This document shows, piece by piece, positions 1 through 12,810 of a DNA stretch of 64,000 nt (the first letter of the stretch is position 1; the number at the start of each line of letters is the position of its first letter). The translations under genes were made by a program, and so were the position numbers. The stretch lies in contig CM030368.1 of assembly GCA_017893485.1 (NCBI GenBank), forward strand, positions 179,347,654 through 179,411,653, read 5' to 3'. This DNA comes from Hemerocallis citrina (taxonomy: Eukaryota; Streptophyta; Magnoliopsida; Asparagales; Asphodelaceae). The notes under the pieces are model-generated. The model was given only the letters and a program-made list of their open reading frames with translations. It was not told the origin of the DNA and did not search any database.

Positions 1-1351
1 TGCAACACACAACCAAACATCTACAACATGCATTCATATGGATAAAATCTCCTAGATCTACATAGTGTTTGTGTGATGAATATATTAATGGATTGTTTGG
101 GGATTCTTTTTTTCTATAGGGTTGATAGAAGTCTAACGATGAATAGAATCAAGATCATCAAGGAGCAAGAACATGAAAAACAAGTTATAGTGAGATCTAC
201 TTGCAGTATTTATGCTTGTACGAGGAACAAAAAGATTCATACAAATACTTACCTTGATTGGATGATGAACTAGATAATGATGTTGATCGACGATCGAGAT
301 CGGATGGCTCAGATCTGGTGCGGACCTTGATGATGATCAAGATCAAGAGATCGGACCGCTGAGAATCCAAGAGCTTGATGATGATGATGATGATCAAGGG
401 ATCGGACGGTCCAGATTCAAATGATCAAAATCTCCCATGATGTAGGTGATGCACTGGTGGACGGTGGTGGCTTCGACTTTGGTGGCAGGGCTGCGACTGG
501 ACGGTGACGCTGACGTCGGATGCGCAGGCGAGGCTCGACTGCGGTGTCGAGCAGTGTGCAGTCGAGGAGAAGCTACGGAGGTAATGGCGAAGGTGAATAG
601 GTGTGGGGGTGATATGCAGTCGACGGGAAAGAAGTTGTTGATGGTGGCTTGAGTCTGGGCTGGCGTCGGGAGGAGGGTGAGGTGAGAGGTTGCGGTAAGG
701 AGTAGTCAACAGGGACTGAGCGGCGCTACTCTATTTTCAGAAGGAAAACAGAGGAAGGAGGCTGAGTGAAGAGGAGCTCGGGGAAGATGGAGGGTAGCAG
801 GCAGTGGTGGAGCGGCAATGGTGATGGGTTCGGAGGAAATCAGAGGGAGAAGGAGACAGGGACGCGGGGGCAAAGGTGCAATGGCGGAAGGCCAAAGGGA
901 TGGGTTCGACTTGGCTTCAGGAGGTGGCAGGGCTTGATGATGGCAATGGTTGATATGAGGTCAACGAGGGGGGATGCACGAGGGGAGGAGGACAGCTTGA
1001 TGATGGAGTGGTTTCGGTAGCGAAACAGGGGAGGAAGAGGAGAGGATAGAGGTAGGGGATGATGAACAGTAGTCAGGGGAGAGGAAAAGGTTGGCAACTG
1101 AGTGGTTGAACTGGAAAACTAGGGTTAGGGTATAGTCGGGTAGGTTAGGGTTATATATGAATAGGGTTGCGGTTTTGGGTTAAAGGGTAAGCAGTTTTGG
1201 GTTTTAAAATCCAATAGGAGATATACAAATAGGTATTAGATTAAAAGTAAATAATTAAATCAATTATAATAAATAGTAATACAATAGTACAATAAATCAA
1301 ATAGTATACCTTGAGTTAATACTCAAAAACTAACAAATACAGTTTGATTTT

Positions 1352-1430
<79 letters not shown>

Positions 1431-1869
1431 CAATAACAATAACAATAACAAGGTCATATGTAAAAATAGGATTATATGAAAACTGTTTGAAAATAACTAC
1501 AAATACGATTAACGAATAGAATTAAATTTTTAATAAACAATCAAGAAACAATAATAATAATAATAATAGTTAATACTAATAATTCTTATAATAATGATAA
1601 TAACAGAAACAATAATAATAATAGTAACAATAATAATAATCATAATATGTATCAAAGTCATAATAATAATATTTATAATAAGATTCGTATTATAATATAA
1701 AAATCATTGGAAACTAGTTACAAATAAAATTATTGATTAAAAATAGACTTTAATAGAAGATCCAGCAATACATTTTAACAAAAAGAATTTGACAACGGAA
1801 AAATAATTTACAAACATCGAAATATCGAAAATACACAGAAAATACGTATTAGCGGGAATGAGGGTTACA
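1..1869 (-). mobile_element. Partial long-LTR copy (family A), 5' part only
   Basis: Read on the minus strand, this is the 5' part of the same long LTR found complete at 8025-11328 and 58109-62221. It begins TGTAACCCTCATTCC at 1869, passes through a trinucleotide-rich A+T stretch and a run of CCCTAACC-type sequence, and continues into the conserved segment (tail near 180-270) that matches 59941-60030. The 3' part lies off the left edge of the window. The ORFs at 425-1097 are low-complexity readings of LTR DNA and match no protein family I know. No TSD can be tested because one end is missing. Confidence 0.65.
1355..1427. repeat. (AAT)n microsatellite
   Basis: An almost uninterrupted AAT/TAA trinucleotide run of about 24 units, followed by interrupted AAC/AAT repeats to about 1450. 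The same place in the family A copy at 58270-58340 holds an interrupted ATT-rich repeat, so this is an expansion of a simple repeat inherent to the LTR. Confidence 0.9.
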
Positions 1870-2830
1870 TTACGACAGTCAATGGCCTCAAAGCCGATTG
1901 ATTCTTAGGGTTATCACTCATAATTTTGGCATTACAATAGCCAGCGGCCGAAACTGGTGGCTGTCAGGGCCAGGTTGACTTTCGAATGGGGTGTTACCCA
2001 CTAAGTGATACATTATAAGGAAAACCAGCCCATTATGACCCATTCGCCGACTAGGAACTGTAACGGCCTGGGGATCGTCAGGGTGGCGGCTGGATAACAC
2101 TCTCCAAACGACAGCCAAAGGTGGGAGCCAATGGCCTCGAAGCCGGTTGATTTTTAGGGTTATCACTCATAATTTTGACATTACGATGGCCAGCGGCCGA
2201 AGCTGGTGGCTGTCAGGGCCGGCTTGACTGTCAAATGGGGTGTCACCTACTAAGTGATACATTATAAGGGAAACCAGACCACTATGACCCATTTGCAGAC
2301 TAGGAAAAGTAATGGCTTGGGGGTCGTCCAGGTGGTGGTTGGATAACACTCTCCAACGTGTGCTCAGGCGAACCTGAGGTTGTGTGGCCACGGTGCCCAG
2401 CTGGAACACCTCTTGGGATATTTTGTGGGTTGGGGGGGCTTAGGATTTAGGGTTTATGTCTTGAGGGGAAGTTTTCGATTGTCAGGAAGAGCTTGAAATT
2501 GCTTGAGAATTCGCCAGTTTTTTGACTTAGCTTGTGTATTTTGGTGCTTATAAGGGGCTATTTATAGCAAGAGTATACTTGGAGGCTTCATTTGGCCTGG
2601 GACGCATGGTGTTGCCACATAAGTCACATTCGCCATGATAGGAGGACCATTGGAAGTTTGTTCCTTGACTGGTCGTTGCGGGGGGGATAGATTGGTTAAT
2701 CTTGACTACCTGACGAGTGATGTCCCTAGACTCTACTACAAGTGCTTGGGTCATGAAAAATAATACAAGGCATAAAGAGTTTCGTATCCACAACGAGGAG
2801 ATTCAAATACCAATTTAAAAATTTTCTAAA
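1870..2830 (-). mobile_element. Probable LTR-retrotransposon fragment with minus-strand promoter
   Basis: The block holding the tandem duplication. On the minus strand a TATA-like TATAAATAGCC (about 2561-2571) is followed by a leader with CAAGCACC-type sequence and then the duplicated units, an arrangement typical of an LTR promoter and 5' leader. No paired LTR or TSD was found. The phrase CTTGACTACCTGACGAG near 2700 recurs in related form near 5790, hinting that both belong to one old element. Confidence 0.35.
1885..2375. repeat. Two-copy tandem duplication, about 245-bp unit
   Basis: Two adjacent direct copies of about 245 bp (about 1885-2127 and 2130-2375), each starting near GGCCTCAAAGCCG or GGCCTCGAAGCCG and ending near TGGATAACACTCTCCAA. 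They are highly similar with scattered substitutions. Matching minus-strand ORFs in each (1918-2166 and 2167-2409) translate to related peptides, but these are by-products of the duplication and not a recognised gene. Confidence 0.8.
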
Positions 2831-4087
2831 TTATTTGGACGATCTATAATTGTTGTCACTGAGTGCAAATACTTAACCTGAAAAGTCAAATATGGAAGGT
2901 TCCTAAGGCTTGGATTTCGTCAGTTGAATTTCTTCATTGAGTTTAAACATGGTTACTTGCATTAATGTTTTGCTAATTAGTAATTACAATGACCGAATTC
3001 CTTTATTTATGTGATATCCCCTTTCAAGGTACAACACCTATACCTATATTAATCCTATGTTTACTGTCATGATCAAGAAATTAATATAAATTCATCATGC
3101 TCTGTGAATTTCTTGAATGTAGGTCACAAAGGGTGTGTATTTATTTCTAAACTCCATTGCCAAAGGTTGATGAATTCACGAACTAATATTGAACTTCAAC
3201 TTTCGTTACTTCATGCAATTCGTGGCCAGTAAAATGCAAAAAATGAAAATCAAAATCATCAAATTGCAATTAACAAATGTTATTCAATACAACCATACTC
3301 AAATCATATCCAAAATTCAATGACTATGTCCTTGCCTTAGAATAAGAAAACTAGCAAGTCATAACTAATAAAATAATTCAACTATTTCTCAAACATAAAA
3401 TTGAATTCAACATCCTTAATAACAATCCAACAACTAAAAATTAGAGAGATAAAAGGCGAACTTTGTAGTTGCGGAAATTGTGAGCCTCCTTCTCCATTTT
3501 CTTCCTTTGTTGCCTTATTCTCCGTTGCCTTCTCTTCTTTTGTTGTCCACTTTTTATGCACAGCTAGATAGCCTTCTATCCCCCCTATATGCTCCTAAAA
3601 ATTTGATCAACTCAATACCAATTATCTATTTCAAAACATATATGGAGAAATATGCTGCTAAAAATTTAGAATTCTGGGCTATCCGACTTCCAGCTGGATT
3701 TGGAGCAACAAATTACACTGATTGGAGTTGGTTCCTTCACAAATTTTTATATATTGTTCTCAGCTTTCCAAGGCACCTAGGCTTGCTTTATTCTGACATC
3801 TATAACTCCTGATACATGCTGAAAACTGAAACTGGGTATTTTGCTTTTCATAAACGTTTTAGGCCTGATTTTTGCCTCTTCACATCATCCTAGTTTTAAA
3901 CTAATTCAATAATTTAATACATGCAAAATACCAAAAATTCCCAAGATTTAAATAAATGTAAAAGATACCTAGAATTCTATACAAAAGAGCAAAGAAACAT
4001 ACAAAAAACTCTGAATCAAAACAGTTATGACTACGAAAATTTGTGAAATAAATCCCCACGACTGCAAGCAGAGCGCTCTCATGCATT
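2831..4087. other. A+T-rich sequence without a gene
   Basis: No coding region, RNA gene or clean repeat boundary is visible. The 110-residue reading at 3480-3812 has a leucine- and serine-rich start but no family match that I recognise. Its position just before the LTR-like block at 4088-5566 suggests retrotransposon non-coding sequence. Confidence 0.4.
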
Positions 4088-5566
4088 TAATTTTTATATA
4101 ATTTTTATTACTCTTTTAAGCATTAAATGTGCGAGTTCTCGTTGATTTCTATAAAATTTATCTTATTTTTACTTAATTATATTTATCTGTTTGTTTTTGT
4201 AGAAATGAGAAATATAAGTACAAAATGATAGCATTTTTGTGAAATCAAGGAAGCGTGCAGAATAAAGATTTCAAAAATTCAAATTGATTTTATGTGAAGA
4301 TTTCTGGAAAATTCAAGCACTCAACTGCACGTGTTTACCAATTGGCCCGTGGAAGAACCAGTAGAAAATATTATGGTCAACTAGGAGGGGAATGAAATTT
4401 TGTAATAAAAATTAAAGTTGAGTGGATTTAAATAATGGTTAGTTAATTGATTAGTTTAAAATATTAATAGATTAATTTTAATCTATAGATTTTTAAATTA
4501 ATTAATTAATTATCTAATAATAATTAACCTAACCTTAATCCTACCTACCCCCCACTATATAATGAAAGCATAGGCAGGGGCGGCTATGTTTTTTTGGAGT
4601 TGCGGCACGAAAATAGGAAAAAAAAAAGAAAAGAAAAGAAAAAAACCTAAAAGTTAGAGAAATAGGAAGAGAGAGAAGGAATCGAGGTGAATCTGTTTCT
4701 GAGTTGGGTGTGCAGCACGAAAACGAGGAAAGAAAGAAAAAGGAGGAGAGAGAAGGATATTAGTGGCTTCAACGTCGGCTTCAATCGAGTTCTTTCTTTT
4801 TATCTTCTAATTTTTATTAATATCATGAAATCCAGTAAAAAAAACATGTTTGTTAGTTGCAATTTAAATATGAACTAATTGTTGTTTTTCTAGGGCTTCG
4901 ATGTAGCCTAGTTTTGAGAACACAATTTTAATTCAATGTTATTTTATTTTTCTATTTTCATGGTTGTGTGTTTAATTTTTTATTTTAATGCATGCAATTG
5001 TTTGGCCAACTATTGTTTGATTTATTGAATCATGGAGAGACCGAAAGGTGATTTGTGATTTAGAATTATAAAATTAAGCACCATTGATTTATCAAATCAT
5101 GGGGAGACCGAGAGGTAACTTGTGATTTACTGCGATTAATGTCTACAAAGAAATCCATTGAACTTGATGAGTCTTTAATTAGTTAATTGTGCATAGAGAA
5201 ATGACAAACTATTAGTTCGGGATATTTTTGGTATTATACAAGAGAAAACATTGAATAATTAGGGAATTTTGGTTTACAACTTGGAAAAGTAGAATTTCTA
5301 ACTACATGTAATTATGAATTATGTAGGATTAACTAGGTGAAATCAAAAGCCGTAGAACTAGTTTTTCTATTACTAAACCATAAAATTTCAGATTTCATTC
5401 TTCTTAATTAGTTTATTTCTTTCCTTAGTTTAATTTAGTTTAGTTGTTATTGTTAACATATTTTCGGTTTTCCAAGTAGTAGTTAATCTAATTAATTTTG
5501 GTACTCAATAAAATAATTAGTCCTTGTGGGTTCGAAACTCTTTTCACTTAAACCATACTACTTGTT
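4088..5566 (+). mobile_element. Ty3/gypsy-type LTR and leader fragment (Athila/Tat-like)
   Basis: A plus-strand TATA box (ACTATATAATG, about 4554-4564) is followed by a purine-rich leader of AAGAAAAG-type sequence. It then holds a duplicated GAGACCGA(A/G)AGGT phrase (about 5035 and 5104) and finally GTCCTTGTGGGTTCGA (5521-5536). The TCC-TGTGGG-TTCGA phrase close to the LTR end is common in plant Ty3/gypsy elements of the Athila/Tat group. The true LTR end and primer site are missing, so the element is truncated. The lineage assignment is from memory of such leaders. Confidence 0.4.
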
Positions 5567-5629
5567 GGGATTTTGGACACTTGCAAAGAATCCCATCATG
5601 CTCGATTACTGCATTTTGGAGACCTACTT

Positions 5630-6000
5630 GAAGTTGGTTGCATTAGCTACAGAGGATTCTACCTCACGATCTAAGTCAAAATCAGTTAAGGACCGGAATA
5701 TACCATTGTCACCGCCAAGACTGGAGAATATTCTCCTTAGATGCCCATGGTATGCACGGGATACGGGGTCTGAGAGGTCGACTGGTCGATCTTGACTGCC
5801 TGACGAGACTGTGAGTAGAGCGCTCGAAGGCTATATTCTGGCTTTTAGGGTTGGTTACATTAGCGAGAATAGAGGATTGTACCTCGCAATCTGAACCAAA
5901 ATCAGTTGGGGAGCGGAATATTCTATTACTGCCACTAAGTGTGAAGAATATTCTCCTGAGATGACCGTGGTATGAAAAAGGTAGGAGGTCTCCAGGTGCT
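5630..6000. repeat. Two-copy diverged tandem duplication, about 200-bp unit
   Basis: GGTTGCATTAGCTACAGAGG (about 5636) and GGTTACATTAGCGAGAATAG (about 5850) head two similar stretches. Both continue through a CTCG/CAATCT phrase, AAATCAGTTGGGGA-like sequence and a GAATATTCTCC phrase. The ORF at 5526-5795 overlaps the first copy and is probably not a gene. A poly-C run follows at about 6146-6156. Confidence 0.65.
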
Positions 6001-7168
6001 CACATGTCGAACTAGCGAAGACCGGTCATAGGGTACCACTGTAGAGGTTGTTCATTGGGGGATTTGAGGTCGGATTTTTATGGATCCATTTTTCGGGTTC
6101 AACAATGACACACTGATTTCTAGCAAAGGGGATGAACAGGTAACCCCCCCCCCCCTCCAATTTTCTTTAATTTTATGAAACCAAAATACCCGTAATTCAA
6201 TTCATAATCATTTTCTGAAATTCATTCCAAATATCATCCACAAATTCAATAATCAAACATAATAAACAACAGAAAAGTTCCAAAATAACACTAATAAACA
6301 AGCATAATAATCAAAGAATTTGAATGATCATCCAAAAAATTAAAGAATGAATTAACTACATATATGTACAAGTACTGAAGAGCAAGAAATATCAAATCGA
6401 ATATGGGTAAACAAGACATTTAAGTTCATATGTATAACAGTTAAAGAATTAAGAACAGAAGAAAAAAAACGGTTACAAACTAACGCCTTCTTCCACTAGA
6501 GTTGCTTCCACTGCTTCCAAGCTTATCAGTAGTTTCATTTCCATGTTGTCTAGGTGGATTTGCATTATTTGAAATAGATGGTACTCTCTATTGGACCTAT
6601 CTAATGCACTGAAATTTTGAAAATTAGTCAACATGAACATGCACAAAACTTGAACATGCACAAAATATATACACCCATAAAAGAGAATATTCTACAATTT
6701 ACCACAAAACTATAAATGATCAATAAAAGTTCATCCACCATTTTGATGTACAATTCGTCTCGATATATAATTTTAGTTTCTCAACCATACTAGAAATAAT
6801 CAATAGAAGCTCATCCACTATTTCGATGTACAATCCATCTCAATATGTATACTTGATTATGTATGATGGCTCCTTCGATGCGTAATTGATTAGGAATAAT
6901 TCTTCGTGTATCTTAACTCACTGCTTCAAGTCTTTCGTACTTTGGAATCTACTTCTAATATTTGCTCCGTAAATTGAGTTACCAAGTGATGAGATATATT
7001 TGTTTTCCTTCCCATCATAACTTAGAGTCATATTTGAGTTTTTCTTGTTTCATTTCGGTTTTATTAAATTCTACTTCACATGTATAAATTGTAATAATTG
7101 AGTTATCATTATTTATTTATTAAATGTAATTAATTTAATTATCATATACTAATTAATTTATTTAATTA

Positions 7169-7564
7169 TCAGTCCAATTTTCGTTTATAGCTTATACAAA
7201 CTTTGTTGTCCTCCAAATTTTGGTTTACTTCAACAAGAAAAAGATAAGTTATATTACTTACTTGTGTCTGTAGTGGAATTTCGCTGTTGGGATTTTGTTG
7301 CCTGATTACAGCTGAAATAACTTCTCTAAATTGTTGCACCTCTGCCCTCAACTCATACACCTTCTTGCTGCGGGCAAGCCCGAAAGTAGATGCAAAAAAA
7401 CCAAAGACTTGAAAGGGAGTTGCTCTTAAACCCAATCCATGCACACGACCATGGCGCTCTCTACCCCTTACTTCGGACATAACTTCCATTTGAAGTGTTA
7501 ATGGATCGGAGGAAGAAGCGGAAGATCTCTCTGCATGCAGCTCTGGCTTTTTTTCTTTTTGCAA
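7169..7564 (-). pseudogene. C-terminal part of Ptta/En/Spm ORF1 protein
   Basis: The translation carries a phrase RGRERHGRVHGLGLRATPF followed by VFGFF and a short helical stretch (ELRAEVQQFREVISAV). I recognise this as the C-terminal region of the plant Ptta/En/Spm transposase-associated protein family, which ends with a conserved RG(R)xRGLGLG-like motif and a coiled coil. The N-terminal part lies beyond the solo LTR at 11350-11721. The reading ends in lineage-unspecific sequence. It is a broken gene of the CACTA element. Confidence 0.65.
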
Positions 7565-8019
7565 AAAAAAAAAACTGAATGAAACATTAAGATTAAGTTA
7601 TTTATTTGAAAATAAATTTAAATATCCACACTAGAGCTAAAAATTTACCATTACATCGGCTGCCTCATCATCCACAAAGCTCTCAATTTTTTTGATGTGG
7701 GTAGCTTCAAAAAAGTCTATCTCGCTAATTCTCTCACCATCATTTGCCTCTTCATATAGATGAGTAAGATGCAATGATTAATTCATGTGATATTTTATTG
7801 TGCTAATGACATGAAAACATCAATAACCAAAAAACTTAAAACCAGAAAAAAGACTTCAAATGACAGAAATTGTTTTTTACCAGTTCATCTTAAACTACAT
7901 CAAAGCTACTACTATCGACGGTATGCAGTACTTTCTGACTTGGTTGACTATTTTTGCCAATTTCTTCTCTTATCTATAAAATTTAAAATTATAGTACTAC
8001 TCAATTAACATGAAATAAA

Positions 8020-8024
8020 TAAAC
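8020..8024 (+). repeat. TSD TAAAC, left
   Basis: TAAAC directly precedes the LTR start TGTAACTCC at 8025 and is repeated at 11329-11333 directly after the LTR end GTGTGACA. Five base pairs is the usual LTR-retrotransposon TSD length. Confidence 0.85.
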
Positions 8025-11000
8025 TGTAACTCCTATTTTCTGTATCTGTATTTTTCTACTATATTTTCATTCCTGGTATTCTTGTATTCAATTTGAGATC
8101 TGTATTTTTGTTCTAGTTCGAATAAAATCATTCTTTTGTTTCAACTCAATTTTGGTGCCAATATTTATTTTATTTCAATTGTATTGTTCGTTTCTGCTCC
8201 TTTGTGTCGTTTTTCATGTAGAAATAGACTATTCATTCCATCTATTTCATTTTCCCCAATTTTATTGAATTTTGACTAAGTCGCTTGTTGGATCCCCCTC
8301 AAACCCGCTACCCAAATACCCAATAACCCAAACCCTATACTATTTAAACCCTAATCTCTATTAACCCTAACCCTAATCACTTTCACTGTTTTAACCCAAA
8401 TAATCCAGCCGCCACACCATTCCCCTACTATTTCTCCACCTCCCTCTCGACCCTTTGACTTCCACCGCCGCTTCACCATCTCCTCGTCGTCCTCATCCCC
8501 TAGCCCTTCACCATCGTCTCCTTGCACCGCTCTCACCACCACCCCGTCGTTGAGCCGTCACCATTATCGTCGAGGCCATCGTCTTCTTCATCCCCATCAT
8601 TTTGCCATTAGCTGAAACCCATTACCCATCCCCTAGTGCTCCTCATCGTCATCCCACACCTCTACTCATCCTCTCTGTCACGTCGTCTAAGCCCAGAACC
8701 TCCCTAGCTTTCGCCATTGCTTGAGTTGCTACGCTCCCCTATTTTTGAACCCAGAACAGAGCCGCCCACGCGTCAAGTTTCATCTCGACGTCGCTGCCGC
8801 CTACCGCCAGTCGTCGTCGCCGCCGTCATCGAATGCTCCCCAGTCGAACCCCGGCATCATTGCCGCCGCCACAGCCTTCGGAACTCCCTCTCTCTCCCTG
8901 TCTGCCGATCGAGAAGAAGGAGGAAGAAGATTGATTCTTTAAATTTCAGCCACCCGATCTCATCGTGTTTGGGACTCAATCTGTGATTGCTGTTTGGTGA
9001 TCCATTGTGGGATCAGTTGTTGCTGTGTGCACTGGTTTTGCTGTGTGGGTGTTTTCGCATGTAGTTCGCACGTGCGTGCGTTGCCCGTATTCGTGCCTCG
9101 CCTCTCGGGATTCTCATCTTGTATTTGTTCGTGTTTGGATTCACCGCCGTTCAGGCAAGTATTCTCCTTGTACAATTTATTGTCCTAGTACAAGCATTTA
9201 ATTGAAAATACCGCAAATAGGTTGTAGTTGTAACTCCTTCTTGTCTCATCATTTGTTGATCTTGAATTATTCAACATCGATTCCATAATCTTAAGAGTCA
9301 CAACCCTTTCATTTTTATATTTACGAACTAGTTGGACTCATTTATCTCCTAGTCACTTGAACATATGAAACTAAGAAACCCTAGACTTTTAGATGTGTGT
9401 TGTATCATGTTTGTGATGATCTTGCATTCCTTGAGTGGAGAAATAGATGTTGCTTACTGTTTTTATAACCACTACATATGTATTTGTGTCACATATTAAT
9501 CTAAAACTCATAATAACCAATTATCATGCAACTTATATATGAAAGACATTCACATTTGTTACTGTCCTGAACTTTACTTGCTGTTTCGACCTCTTTAAAA
9601 TCAAAATATGAACTTGAGCCCTAAATATGAAATGTATCTCTAAATGTCTAGTTATCGATAGCATCCAGAATTTTTGAATTCTGAGTTACAATCTAGGAGA
9701 TATCGCAGTTTTACTGCTGCTGTGTCGGTAGTCGCAGATTCACAAAACTGTTGCACCTCTTTAGTTAACAAATTATTTTAACCATGCTACCAGTAAGTAA
9801 TTAACTTGAAATTTTGCATGCTATTGCTGGACACCCTAGAGAACATTTTGTAATTTTCTCAGAATTAATTAGTAATATTTCAACCCTGTTTCACATGTAT
9901 AAATTCAGATTCACAAATTCTGGCTGAACACAAAAGCGGTATAGTTTGCTTTTTTAACACATGTTACCACAACTTTTATGTACCTTAATTATATGCATTG
10001 GAACCAGGCAGGAGTCTAGTTTCTAGATCTTCTGACGGATCCACATTTGCTATCTTGTAGCAACGGGAATCGCAGTTTTGGTGCAGCAACCCCATGCTGT
10101 CCAGATTTGAGATTTTCGTTATTCTTGATATTTTGATTCGTGTTGACCCTCGCATATGCTATATAAATATCTCAAACTTGTTCCATGTTCATGATTATGT
10201 TTACTTGACTTGTTTCGCGTACTTTCATGCTTTCTTGATGATAATAATAAATAATAAGCCGGAGTTAAGGGAAAGACCATAGTAGTGGACAATATAGGCA
10301 AGTGTACTCGGAAGGGGGCCCGTGTTTTCCACTTGATACATGTCTCATGAACTAGTATATTATTACTCAATTTATAAAATAGTATATTATTTGATTCATG
10401 AACTAGTATATTATAAATCGATTCATGGACTAGTATATTAATAATCCATAAACTAGTATATATATGATTCATGACTTGTCTTGTTATGACTTGACACATG
10501 AACTAGTTATATGATTACCCGATTCATGAGGATGGCTTGCTTGATACTTGACACCTGAGTACACCGCCCTATAAACTCCATTACTAGGCCTAAACGAAAT
10601 TGCATTGACTGTAGCAACCATGTAGTAAAAGTATGGATGCATGAAGTGCTACCTAGATAGTAATAACTACAAGACTTGATACATATTTACTTGATACTTG
10701 TCACTCGATGTTGGATATCTTTACATGTTCACTTGCCACTTACTCCACTATTAGTATTTGTTACCCAATCTGATCATTTGAGTTGTCTTTCTTGCTAGCT
10801 AGTTCTTCAATCCCCACTACTTGTTGTATCCCTATTATATTCTTGATTCCAAATTTTGTTTCATATTTTTTGTGCTCGTTTTTACTATTTGTGTCCCTAA
10901 CTTGTACTAAGGGCATTTTCTCTTGTTTTCTCTATTTTCCCCTTTTTATAATTATTAAACAGACTTTAGAGACGTGTTGCCTACTGGAATTGGTGAGCAG

Positions 11001-11328
11001 AGGTTTTAGGCCTCAAATGGAGAAAAGACATGCTTAAATTATTTATTTCCTTTGAGTTATTTATTTCTTGCTACATAAAACTTGTAACGGGCTTATGTTC
11101 CTGAGTTTTACATTTGATCCAGACTTGAAAACTATTTGGATATTATTATTTGTTTCAATTGTTTTCTATTGCTTAATAAATTATTCATGCATGCTTGGTT
11201 GTAAATATATCTTGTTATATTCTTGTTGTGATGCTGAGTCGATCCTATAGCTTATGGATGAGGTTAAAATCATTCGCTGGGCTTCATCACGCACTCGTAT
11301 TCCGTGATTTGGGAAGCGGGGTGTGACA
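8025..11328 (+). mobile_element. Complete solo LTR (family A), 3.3 kb
   Basis: Starts TGTAACTCC and ends GGGGTGTGACA, with a perfect 5-bp TSD (TAAAC). It contains no gag, pol, primer site or second LTR, so it is a solo LTR left by recombination between the two LTRs of a full element. Its 3' two thirds (from about 9150) align at high similarity with 59941-62221, sharing for example the phrases GATGCTGAGTCGATCCTA and TTCGCTGGGCTTC. The first kilobase is more diverged and GC-rich around 8400-8900; ORFs there are not recognisable proteins. The insertion split the ORF1 gene of the CACTA element. Confidence 0.85.
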
Positions 11329-11333
11329 TAAAC
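11329..11333 (+). repeat. TSD TAAAC, right
   Basis: Exact second copy of the 5-bp duplication flanking the solo LTR. Confidence 0.85.
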
Positions 11334-11349
11334 ACTTTGAGATCAAATC

Positions 11350-11721
11350 TTATATGCATATCAATACCTTTCCTATCTCTGATTTCCAATAATTGACAAC
11401 GAATTGTGAATCTTGAGTAAGGACATAGGGTGGAACATCCTTTGCATTTTCAACCTCAGACTTCTTAGGAAAATAAAACTTCCCTTTCAGATAGTTTTTA
11501 TAATCCCTCCACTTCTTAGAAACCGATTTTTCCACCAAAATGTCCAAAACGTCAGGGTAAGAAAAATGTTGCTTCAAAATAACATGATTAAAGAAGAGAA
11601 ATGCAGTTATAATAAAGCCATGAGGAATTATGAAAATCTTAAAATTTTGAACATAGATGCATAAACTTAGTTTGACTAATATGTTTTTGGAAAGAAAATA
11701 CCTTAATAGTAGCAAATGCAA
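11350..11721 (-). pseudogene. N-terminal/central part of Ptta/En/Spm ORF1 protein
   Basis: The stretch VSKKWRDYKNYLKGKFYF, followed by PPYVLTQDSQFVVNYW, matches the core of the plant Ptta/En/Spm family: a basic RxxLK(K) helix followed by a PPxxxxxxW..LVxxW block. The upstream half of the reading is hydrophobic and probably intron or non-coding. Sequence at 12030-12110 (minus) may be the first exon. The gene is interrupted downstream by the solo LTR and continues at 7564-7169. Confidence 0.65.
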
Positions 11722-12369
11722 TCGCCTTGGTCGTGGTTGGCACTTTTAACCAATTTGGATAGCTTAATGGACAAAGACAAGGATTCCTTGCAACTACCCC
11801 ATAAAATTGTTAGATTTTACTCGCAGCTCGACCTATAGGTTGGCGAAAACTATTTGCAGTTACGACTATCCTCTCATTGCTTGGTAGTTTTCAAATATCG
11901 GCATCTTTTTCATCCTTCTTGGCCTCCTTAACGCACATCGATGTGACTAGTCCCTAATTTGTACCTGGAGTGCCTCAACCTATAGCTAAAGAGGCTCATC
12001 CACTTTCTTCTCCATTATTCTAGGTTGAAGGTCCATTGGTTGGTTGCTCCTGCGCTTGATCTTCATTTACCACAATTGTGTTCAACCTTCTTTTGCTTCA
12101 CGCCATTTGTCACCTGTTAAAAAAAAGGCATAAATTGAAGTCTATTAACTTCAATTAGAATCAATTAAACGACTAGTCATAAGACCTAATAGTAATGACA
12201 TATATGAATATAAGCGATACTCAATTCAAATGACATAACAGTTATGAGATATATGTAAATTAAAGTCATTCAATCAACAAGTCATTTGCAATAAGCAAAA
12301 TTATGCAATAATTAATAAAATGGATTTCATCATCAGATACCAACAAACAAATTTCATAATTATAGTACA

Positions 12370-12810
12370 ATATCATCCAATACATCGCTATCTTCTCCAT
12401 TCATACGGAGCCAAGTAGGGCAAATATTAACATCAATCACGTTAACATCAAACATTGGAAACTCAGAAGCAATACAACTATTCATGACATCATTGTCCTC
12501 ATCATTTGAACTGTCTCCCTATTGAAATTCATCTCTTGGTTGCATAATTAGTGTCACATAAGAATTTGAGCAAGATGGATGTTGAGCATAGAAAACTTGA
12601 TGCACTTGAGATGGCAACACAGATGGTTCATGGATACTGTGTCCCATTGTGAATCAACTTCTATAAATTTACAATTGTAAAACCTAACATATCATGGTTA
12701 ATAGCATCATTCTTATTTAACTCACCAATCCTCACAAAATAAGACCACTCGAAAATTTGTAATAATCCAAATCTACGATATCTGTGAGCACCCCATAGTA
12801 GTAAATCTGA
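12370..12810 (-). pseudogene. DUF4216-like C-terminal part of a TNP2 CACTA transposase
   Basis: Two minus-strand segments are diagnostic. At about 12810-12750 the translation reads YYGVLTDIVDLDYYKF, like the start of DUF4216. At about 12640-12530 it reads QVHQVFYAQHPSC with a PRDEF phrase, like its end, followed by an acidic stretch and CPTWLRMNGEDSD. An in-frame TAG follows the PRDEFQ phrase and the two segments are in different frames, so this is a pseudogene. TNP2 proteins are the cut-and-paste transposases of CACTA elements. Confidence 0.7.
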
